Assembly (NCBI GenBank): GCA_002501205.1
Contig: DLRW01000048.1
Coordinates: forward strand, 1-17,439
Direction: 5' to 3'
Length of the DNA stretch: 17,439 nt
Source: Flavobacteriales bacterium UBA7878
GTDB taxonomy: Bacteria; Bacteroidota; Bacteroidia; Flavobacteriales; Schleiferiaceae
This document shows, one piece after another, positions 8,486 through 13,980 of the stretch. Positions within the stretch are counted from its first letter, which is position 1; every line of letters starts with the position of its first letter. The notes beneath the pieces were generated by a model. It was not told the DNA's origin. It was given only the letters and a program-made list of their open reading frames with translations, and made no database searches. The position numbers and the translations under genes were made by a program.

Positions 8486-8568
8486 AAAATCTCAAAGATC
8501 TAGAACTGACTGAGGAGCAACTGGAGATGTGTAAAGTGGAATCTATTATTTGGCGAAAGAAAAGCTAA
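8353..8568 (+). pseudogene. Displaced C-terminal part of the frameshifted lipoprotein
   Basis: This is the reading frame one base behind the upstream lipoprotein frame; it has no start codon of its own. It encodes TNYHQHTYLYTTDSNIYYEL and continues through a Glu/Leu-rich helix (FTEEMLENLKDLELTEEQLE) to IIWRKKS and a TAA at 8566-8568. This has normal protein composition and a natural charged C-terminus, unlike the tail read in the other frame. The shift most likely lies between 8361 and 8400; an A-run 'caaaac' at 8363-8368 is the best candidate, since restoring one A gives VLQKRKADFKNSTNYHQH. Confidence 0.6.
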
Positions 8569-8660
8569 ATAAAGAAGACAAGCAGGCCGCAGGATTTATA
8601 CAGCCTCAATTAATTACCCCTAAAACATTTCAAACCAATTACTCCCATTGCAAACCACCA

Positions 8661-8718
8661 TATAGTTATCGACTATACTTATCAACTTCACAATAGCGAT
8701 AAATAATAGCTATTTTTG
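8661..8718 (+). promoter_or_regulatory. Predicted dps promoter with palindromes
   Basis: TATTTTTG (8711-8718) is a perfect match to the Bacteroidota -7 box TAnnTTTG. TTCAC (8687-8691) lies 19 bases upstream as a -33 element with one mismatch to TTG. The transcript would start about 15-18 bases before the dps ATG. A 10-base perfect palindrome AATAGCTATT (8705-8714) overlaps the -7 box, and an inverted repeat TATAGT/ACTATA (8661-8666 and 8672-8677) lies upstream of the -33 position. Both could be regulator sites, but neither matches a motif I can name. Confidence 0.5.
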
Positions 8719-8741
8719 AACAGAATTTAAAAACCATAGTC

Positions 8742-9212
8742 ATGAGCAATAATCAAATCGGTTTACCTATCAATGAAGCCAGCAAACTGGCCGATAAACT
8801 GAATATCCTCCTTGCCAATTACCAGCTTTTCTACGCCAATAGCCGTGCCCTGCATTGGAATATTAAAGGCGAAAAATTCTTTGAATTGCATGTTAAGTTC
8901 GAAGAGCTCTATATGGACTCCTTCCAAAAGGTAGATGAAATTGCCGAACGTATCCTCACCTTGGGTTATACGCCACTGCACACCTTCACCGACTACCTGA
9001 AAGAAGCCAAAATTGCCGAAGCCGCTAATATCAGCGAAGCTCGTCCAGCAGTAGAAGCAGTACTTTCCGGCTACAAAACATTATTGGAACTGGAGCGCGA
9101 AATCCTCGACCTTTCCGGTGAAATGAATGATGAGGGTACCAATGCCCTAATGAGCGACTACATCCGCGAACAAGAAAAAAGCGTTTGGATGTACAGCGCC
9201 TTCTTGAAATAA
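8742..9212 (+). CDS. dps: Dps family ferritin-like DNA/iron protection protein
   Basis: This 156-residue, four-helix ferritin-like protein is the usual Dps length. The inter-subunit ferroxidase ligands align by spacing with E. coli Dps: H38 in LHWNIKG, H50 and E54 in ELHVKFEELY, and D65 and E69 in VDEIAERI. Glu at 54 replaces the E. coli Asp. Dps dodecamers oxidise ferrous iron with hydrogen peroxide and store it as a mineral, protecting DNA during oxidative stress and starvation. The N-terminus (MSNNQIGL) is short and lacks the Lys-rich tail that some Dps proteins use to bind DNA, so iron/peroxide detoxification may be its main role. It has its own predicted promoter and a hairpin after the stop. 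Confidence 0.95.
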   Translation: MSNNQIGLPINEASKLADKLNILLANYQLFYANSRALHWNIKGEKFFELHVKFEELYMDSFQKVDEIAERILTLGYTPLHTFTDYLKEAKIAEAANISEARPAVEAVLSGYKTLLELEREILDLSGEMNDEGTNALMSDYIREQEKSVWMYSAFLK

Positions 9213-9223
9213 AACAATAGTAA

Positions 9224-9252
9224 AGGGAGTTGGGTTAAATACCTAGCTCCCT
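9224..9252 (+). terminator. Hairpin after dps, possible weak terminator
   Basis: AGGGAG (9224-9229) pairs with CTCCCT (9247-9252), with an inner GGT/ACC stem (9233-9235 and 9241-9243) separated by a symmetric internal loop. It is followed by AAAATTTC, not a clean T-run, so termination may be partial and the thioesterase could be read from the dps transcript. It starts 12 bases after the dps stop. Confidence 0.45.
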
Positions 9253-9266
9253 AAAATTTCACGATT

Positions 9267-9656
9267 ATGAATTTCCATACCCGCAAATGGGTAAAACCCG
9301 AAGACCTCAACCCTAACTTAAGCCTTTTTGGTGGTCGCCTACTTTCCTGGATCGATGAAGAAGCGGTAATCTACGCCATCGTTCAATTGGAGAACAAGCA
9401 TGTAGTAACCAAGTATATCTCTGAGATCAATTTTATCTCGGCTCCCAAGCAAGGGGATATCGTAGAGCTGGGGATTGAAGCCACTCACTTCGGAAAAACC
9501 TCTATTACCATGCGCTGTGAGGTTCGCAATAAATTAACTCACGAGCCCATCCTCAAGATCGACAAACTGGTTTTCGTAAACCTCGATGATCAAGGCAAAC
9601 CGGCCGCTCACGGTAAAACCGAAATCACTTACGTTAAGGACCGCCTCGATTCTTAA
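9267..9656 (+). CDS. Hotdog-fold acyl-CoA thioesterase (YciA/BACH-like)
   Basis: This 129-residue single hotdog domain belongs to the acyl-CoA hydrolase branch (YciA/BACH type), which cleaves acyl-CoA thioesters to free acid and CoA in the cytoplasm. The signature is FGGRLLSWIDEEA (21-33): the GG-x-LL helix start followed by D30, the catalytic acid of the family. A following strand-rich core (about 45-105, including FGKTSITMRCEVRN) completes the domain. Substrate chain length cannot be read from the sequence. It lies 54 bases downstream of dps across a hairpin. Its stop codon overlaps that of the convergent peroxidase gene in a shared TTAA. Confidence 0.88.
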   Translation: MNFHTRKWVKPEDLNPNLSLFGGRLLSWIDEEAVIYAIVQLENKHVVTKYISEINFISAPKQGDIVELGIEATHFGKTSITMRCEVRNKLTHEPILKIDKLVFVNLDDQGKPAAHGKTEITYVKDRLDS

Positions 9657-10711
9657 GGCATATAAGCTTTGTAGCTAGTGGTATCGGTCAATGCCTCCAA
9701 GAAGGAAATCAAATCCGCCTTTTCCTGAGCACTGATACTAAAACCTGTAATTAGGGAACTCTTTAAGCGATGATTACTTCCGCCTGAAGCATAGTGATCT
9801 ACCACTTCCTCCAGGCTTCCTAAACTACCATCATGCATATAGGGGCCGGTTAAAGCGATATTGCGCAAAGTCGCCACTTTAAACTGCCCTTCATGCTCGG
9901 GAATATTATTGGTTACTCGGGCCCGACCGGGATCCTCATAAACCTCATAAAGGCCATTATTCTGAAAGCTAAAATCAGTAGTCAGTGGTAATACATGACA
10001 GGCCACACAATTGAGCTCCGCGCTCTTAAAAAGCGCTAAGCCTCTTTTCTGACCTGGACTCAGGGCCGATGCGTCTCCAGCGTATTCATAGCGATCGAAA
10101 GCTGAATTAAAGGAGACCAAAGCTCTTTCATATGTGGCCAGAGCCAATGCCAGGGTTTTCGGATTCACATCCTCCTTAAAAGCCCTTTGAAACAGTTCCT
10201 GATAATAGTCAACCGCTGCCACCCGAGCTATGGCCTCTGAATAGGGTAAATCCATTTCCCGATGCTCTTCAATAGGGCCAATCACCTGACTTTCTAAAGT
10301 AGGATTTCCTCCATCCATAAATAGATAGGGCTGCCAGGCCACATTAAATAAGGTGGGCGAATTACGATTATGTAGCCTTCCCTCTGTTCCTATCGCCACC
10401 GCTCTACCATCCGAAAATGCCAGCTGCGTTAAATGGCAGGAGCTGCAAGGCAAGTCCCGATTCCGACTCAAGATCGGGTCGAAAAACAAGGCCTTTCCAG
10501 CGGCAATAGCCTCTTCAGTTAACTCCTTCCCTTCTTCGAGGGGCATTTCAGGGAAATGATTGATGCTAATCAGTACCGGGCTGGGCTCCGATTGAATATT
10601 CAATTCGGTATCGGGCTGACAAGCCTGAGCCAAGAAAAAAAGCATTCCCATCGCGACCATAATCTTCGCGATGGGGAATGCTCCAAGTTCTATTTTACTT
10701 TTTGTGTCCAT
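9653..10711 (-). CDS. Di-heme cytochrome c peroxidase / MauG family protein, MbnH-like
   Basis: This is a di-heme c-type protein with two CxxCH sites: CSSCH (C89, C92, H93) and CVACH (C235, C238, H239), numbered from ATG 10709-10711. The family segment LRNIALTGPYMHDGSLGSLE supplies the Tyr/Met distal-ligand region used in MauG/CcpA enzymes. A basic N-terminus, a hydrophobic stretch and LAQAC suggest a periplasmic lipoprotein. An in-frame ATG at 10744 would add 11 residues, but I prefer 10711 because the signal peptide is better shaped. The gene overlaps the end of the MbnP gene by 17 bases. MauG-like partners of MbnP (MbnH) oxidise a tryptophan of MbnP to kynurenine; the pairing here implies the same role, though plain peroxidase activity cannot be excluded. 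A terminator-like hairpin lies inside its first codons. Confidence 0.88.
   Translation of the reverse strand: MDTKSKIELGAFPIAKIMVAMGMLFFLAQACQPDTELNIQSEPSPVLISINHFPEMPLEEGKELTEEAIAAGKALFFDPILSRNRDLPCSSCHLTQLAFSDGRAVAIGTEGRLHNRNSPTLFNVAWQPYLFMDGGNPTLESQVIGPIEEHREMDLPYSEAIARVAAVDYYQELFQRAFKEDVNPKTLALALATYERALVSFNSAFDRYEYAGDASALSPGQKRGLALFKSAELNCVACHVLPLTTDFSFQNNGLYEVYEDPGRARVTNNIPEHEGQFKVATLRNIALTGPYMHDGSLGSLEEVVDHYASGGSNHRLKSSLITGFSISAQEKADLISFLEALTDTTSYKAYMP
10635..10682 (-). terminator. Intrinsic terminator/attenuator inside the start of the peroxidase gene
   Basis: On the plus strand, AGCATTCCCATCGCGA (10641-10656) is an inverted copy of TCGCGATGGGGAATGCT (10666-10682): 16 pairs with a single bulged base and a nine-base loop. 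Read in the minus-strand direction, the hairpin is followed at once by seven T (10641-10635). It starts 12 bases after the MbnP stop codon, exactly where a terminator for that gene would be, yet it lies within codons about 10-25 of the peroxidase reading frame. It can therefore lower peroxidase expression relative to MbnP, and translation of the peroxidase start could melt it. Confidence 0.8.
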
Positions 10712-11492
10712 GATCGCTACCCAATTCAAAGCTGGTAGCGGCATCGAACTGATTCATCATTTTCTCTGCCAAAGGACGGGCATCGCCCATAGACATAGTG
10801 AGAATTTCAGAATGCAAATCGATTCCGTGCAGGAACTGCTGATAATCTACGGTCATGGTGATATCCAAGGTATCTCCTTTTTCTACCGAAGTATGAAGCA
10901 TGGTACTGCGATCTTTACGGAAAGGATCGGTACCCAAGTGATACTTGAAGCTTTGGTCATAGGTACCATCACCTTCATAGTCGATTTCACCTTCAATCTT
11001 CACGAAGATATAACCTGAAGCCCAAGACCAGTACATGCCTTCCGGCTGAGGAGCCAAAGGATGGTTCACATCACTGAAATCAGTGGGTTGCATACCATTG
11101 CCTCCGGTTTCGGTATTGGTTTCGGCATCTACTCCGATGCTTAGATTGAACATATGGGCATGACCTGCTTCGATGGTTCCCATATTGCTCATCATCACAT
11201 CCGGACGAATGATGTAATATTCGGGATCTAAGGCAGTAGAATTTCCCGCATCATCCATAATAACTGGCTTTGCTAAATAGAAAGTGGCCAGAGTATAGCG
11301 AATGGTATAACCGCTATCGCTGGTAAACTCCTGGTTTAAGGCAAAGTCTGTAGTTCCGTATTTAAAGTCATAATGCAGAATTACGGGAACTTCAGAAGTT
11401 GTAGTACTGGGATTCTGACTGGGGGTATCGTCCTCACAAGAGGTCATGAAAGTAGCAAGCGCTAAGGCAGCTACGAAATATTTAAGTTTCAT
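10695..11492 (-). CDS. mbnP: MbnP-family copper-associated lipoprotein
   Basis: This 265-residue lipoprotein has a signal of MKLKYF plus a hydrophobic core and the lipobox TSC (C19). The body matches the MbnP family: a beta-strand opening ILHYDFKYG (38-46), AKPVIMDD, GHAHMFNLSIG (110-120) and the hallmark HPLAPQPEGMYWSWASGYIF (144-163). C19 is the only cysteine, and W155 and W157 are the only tryptophans. MbnP proteins bind copper after an MbnH partner converts one Trp to kynurenine; a MauG-like gene follows directly here. Ligands would have to come from the many His/Met residues (for example H111, H113, H222, H227 and the HGHKK tail) rather than the four-Cys motif of some relatives. There is no methanobactin gene in the window. 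Cell-surface or periplasmic location is expected. Confidence 0.86.
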   Translation of the reverse strand: MKLKYFVAALALATFMTSCEDDTPSQNPSTTTSEVPVILHYDFKYGTTDFALNQEFTSDSGYTIRYTLATFYLAKPVIMDDAGNSTALDPEYYIIRPDVMMSNMGTIEAGHAHMFNLSIGVDAETNTETGGNGMQPTDFSDVNHPLAPQPEGMYWSWASGYIFVKIEGEIDYEGDGTYDQSFKYHLGTDPFRKDRSTMLHTSVEKGDTLDITMTVDYQQFLHGIDLHSEILTMSMGDARPLAEKMMNQFDAATSFELGSDHGHKK

Positions 11493-11518
11493 TATTTGAT
11501 CTGATTTAGAGTTAATTA

Positions 11519-11546
11519 TATAGGGATTCTATGAAGGGAACCTATA
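11519..11546 (-). other. Intercistronic hairpin overlapping a stop codon
   Basis: TATAGG (11519-11524) pairs with CCTATA (11541-11546), with an inner TTC/GAA stem (11527-11529 and 11538-11540). It overlaps the stop codon of the small Cys protein and lies 27 bases before the MbnP start. It has no T-run, so it could affect mRNA processing or the balance between the two genes, or be chance; it is AU-rich and not very stable. Confidence 0.25.
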
Positions 11547-11910
11547 CAATCGGAGGACGCCAGATCATTTTCAATGCACCGCTGGAAAGCAGTGCTTGAT
11601 TGCTTAAAGGATAGTCTAAAGTGAGCTTATGAATTTCAATTGGAGTTTGATTAGACTCGAAGTCTGTCAAGAATAGAGAATGTTCTTCTTTGTACTCAGG
11701 TAAGGCAGGCTTATCCGGCTCATCATCTGCTTGTAGCAAGGCTTTCAACTGACAGTGACCCTGACAATCATTATCCTTGATTTCCTTTTTCACACAGAGT
11801 TGAGTGGCATAATAGTCTTGCTGTACCTCAAACTGCATCCAAACTATCGAATTATAGAGGCTGCTGGCGAGGGTACCCAAACTGATTAGTATAGCATAGA
11901 GCCATCTCAT
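11542..11910 (-). CDS. Small membrane-anchored protein with C-x9-C-x2-H-C motif
   Basis: This 122-residue protein has an N-terminal hydrophobic segment (about 3-25) that could be a signal anchor or uncleaved signal, then LCVKKEIKDNDCQGHCQLKALL (split here as LCVKKEIKDND, 38-48, and CQGHCQLKALL, 49-59). C39, C49, H52 and C53 could bind a metal ion or form a thiol pair. The pattern recalls a family of small Bacteroidota proteins with LC-N-K...C-x-G-K-C-x-L next to metal or TonB genes; that is from memory. The C-terminus ends in WRPPIV. It is first in a same-strand set with MbnP (49 bases downstream) and the di-heme protein, so a role in copper delivery or sensing is plausible. The function is unknown. 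Confidence 0.72.
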   Translation of the reverse strand: MRWLYAILISLGTLASSLYNSIVWMQFEVQQDYYATQLCVKKEIKDNDCQGHCQLKALLQADDEPDKPALPEYKEEHSLFLTDFESNQTPIEIHKLTLDYPLSNQALLSSGALKMIWRPPIV

Positions 11911-12016
11911 GTTACAAAGGTAATTCCTAACTCAGTTTTCTTATGTATCCAAGGACACCTAATTAGTATACGAATGAAAGTTCCTGAGGTTGGCTGGGCA
12001 CATTAGCTAAAAGTAT

Positions 12017-12047
12017 AAAAAAAGCCATCCTGAACATTCAGAATGGC
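12017..12047 (-). terminator. Rho-independent terminator of the acs operon
   Basis: GCCAT (12024-12028) pairs with ATGGC (12043-12047) and CTGA (12030-12033) with TCAG (12038-12041), with one C/A mismatch and a four-base loop. Read on the minus strand, the hairpin is followed by seven T (12023-12017), 27 bases after the acs stop. The outer AGTATAAAA and TTTTATACT arms also pair, so it may work weakly for plus-strand transcripts too. It separates acs from the copper-related genes. Confidence 0.88.
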
Positions 12048-12073
12048 TTTTATACTAATAAATGGGCTTAAGA

Positions 12074-13978
12074 CTATAAAGCCCCTTCTTTGATTTCATC
12101 CACTACATCCGGATCCAATAAGGTAGAAGTATCTCCTAAATTGGAAGTATCTCCTTCTGCAATCTTGCGCAGAATACGACGCATAATCTTTCCGGAGCGC
12201 GTTTTGGGCAATCCACTTACGAATTGGATTTTATCGGGCTTAGCGATTTTACCAATCTCCTCTACTACCGTTTCCACGATTTCCGCTCTCAGCTTATCAG
12301 GATGGGTAGGTGGTTCTTTGGTAATCACGTAGGCATAAATTCCTTGCCCCTTAATATCGTGAGGATAACCCACTACTGCAGATTCTGAAACGATATGGTC
12401 ATTTGAATTAATAGCATTTTCAATTTCGGCCGTTCCAAAACGGTGACCGGATACATTGATTACATCATCAACCCGACCGATAATCCGATACATGCCCTTA
12501 TCATCTCTTCGAGCACCATCACCAGTAAAGTAATAGCCATTATAATGAGAGAAATAAGTGTTCTTGCAACGCTCATGATCACCATAGGTGGTGCGCAACA
12601 TAGATGGCCAAGGGAAGCGCATCGCTAAATAGCCTTCTTGATCATTACCATCAATTTCCTTTCCTCCTTGATCGAGCAGCACAGGCTGAATTCCCGGTAA
12701 AGGATAGCCCGCATGCGAAGGTCGCATAGGACTATGTCCACCTAATCCCGAAATCATAATTCCACCGGTCTCAGTTTGCCACCAAGTATCCACAATGGGG
12801 CATTTTTCTTTACCAACGTGGATATGGTACCATTCCCAAGCCTCCTCATTAATGGGTTCACCCACGGTTCCTAAAACCTTCAAGGAATAAAGACCATAGC
12901 TCAATACGTGATCCTCACCCTTGGCCATTAAAGCCCGAATAGCGGTGGGAGCAGTATAGAATTGATTAACCCCGTGCTTATCACATACCTGCCAGAAACG
13001 ACCGGCATCAGGATAGGTGGGCACCCCTTCGAACATCAAAGTGGTAGCACCATTTAGGAGAGGACCGTAAACGATATAAGAGTGACCGGTAATCCAACCA
13101 ATATCGGCGGTACACCAGTACACATCACTCTCATCGTATTGGAATACATTCGCAAAACTATAACCGGCATACACCATGTATCCACCGCATGTATGCACTA
13201 CTCCTTTGGGTTTACCGGTAGATCCAGAAGTATAAAGGATAAAGAGCATATCCTCGCTATCCATGGGCTCAGCGGGGCAAAAACGATCTACATCTAATAA
13301 TTCCTCATGCATCCAATAATCACGACCTTCCTTCATCTGCACATTCCAGCGGGTACGCTCAGTTACCAAAACCGTTTCCACGCTGGTGCAGCTTTTTAAA
13401 GCTTCATCTACCACCCCTTTACAAGGAATCTCTTTGGCGCCACGGTAAATACCATCGGCGGTAATTACCATTTTACAAGATGAGTCATTAATACGATCGG
13501 CCAGAGCATGAGCTGAGAAACCTGCGAACACCACGGAATGCACCGCTCCAATGCGGGCACAGGCTAAAACGGCAATTGTTAATTCGGGAATCATAGGCAT
13601 ATAAATCGCCACACGATCCCCTTTGCCAAGCCCGTGCTTCTTCAGCACATTGGCCGTACGGCAAACCTCCTCATGCAATTCGCGATAGGTCATCCGCACA
13701 AAGCGTTCTTTGGGATCATTAGGTTCCCAAATCAAGGCTAGTTTATTGCCGCGCTTTTCCAAGTGACGGTCTAAACAGTTCTCGGTAATGTTGAGTTTGG
13801 CATTAAGGAACCACTTTACATCGGGGCTATCGAATTCCCATTCCAGGGTTTTATCCCAGGGCTTTTGCCACTGGTAGTTAGAGGCGATCTGCCCCCAAAA
13901 ATCTTCAGGTCTTTCTGTACTGAGCTTGTATTGCTCTTCGTATTCTTCGAATGAATTAATTCGGAATTTTGCTTCCAT
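12074..13978 (-). CDS. acs: Acetyl-CoA synthetase (AMP-forming)
   Basis: This 634-residue enzyme is close to the usual Acs length of about 650. It activates acetate with ATP and CoA to acetyl-CoA, AMP and pyrophosphate in the cytoplasm. Adenylate-forming motifs are intact: the P-loop-like YTSGSTGKPKGVVH (249-262), DTWWQTETGG (397-406) with W400 in the position of the acetate-pocket tryptophan, TGDG (485-488), the hinge GRVDDVINVSGHR (501-513) and the C-terminal PKTRSGKIMRRILRK (591-605) with K597. K597 is the lysine that protein acetyltransferases silence in other bacteria. It starts two bases after the stop of the propionyl-CoA synthetase and is the last gene of an operon with a kinase and a receiver. 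A terminator follows. Confidence 0.96.
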   Translation of the reverse strand: MEAKFRINSFEEYEEQYKLSTERPEDFWGQIASNYQWQKPWDKTLEWEFDSPDVKWFLNAKLNITENCLDRHLEKRGNKLALIWEPNDPKERFVRMTYRELHEEVCRTANVLKKHGLGKGDRVAIYMPMIPELTIAVLACARIGAVHSVVFAGFSAHALADRINDSSCKMVITADGIYRGAKEIPCKGVVDEALKSCTSVETVLVTERTRWNVQMKEGRDYWMHEELLDVDRFCPAEPMDSEDMLFILYTSGSTGKPKGVVHTCGGYMVYAGYSFANVFQYDESDVYWCTADIGWITGHSYIVYGPLLNGATTLMFEGVPTYPDAGRFWQVCDKHGVNQFYTAPTAIRALMAKGEDHVLSYGLYSLKVLGTVGEPINEEAWEWYHIHVGKEKCPIVDTWWQTETGGIMISGLGGHSPMRPSHAGYPLPGIQPVLLDQGGKEIDGNDQEGYLAMRFPWPSMLRTTYGDHERCKNTYFSHYNGYYFTGDGARRDDKGMYRIIGRVDDVINVSGHRFGTAEIENAINSNDHIVSESAVVGYPHDIKGQGIYAYVITKEPPTHPDKLRAEIVETVVEEIGKIAKPDKIQFVSGLPKTRSGKIMRRILRKIAEGDTSNLGDTSTLLDPDVVDEIKEGAL

Positions 13979-13980
13979 TC

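Noticed and set aside
10712..10744. Upstream in-frame ATG (10744) as start of the di-heme peroxidase
   Set aside because: It would overlap the MbnP gene by 50 bases and put a non-signal-like segment (MPLPALNWVAI) before the basic part of the signal peptide. No ribosome-binding site favours it. Not excluded, but 10711 fits better.
11915..11922. Perfect TAnnTTTG box (TACCTTTG, minus strand) before the small Cys protein
   Set aside because: It ends only four bases before the ATG, which would put transcription start inside the gene, and the nearest TTG is 27 bases upstream, outside the usual 17-23 spacing. Probably chance, unless the message is leaderless.
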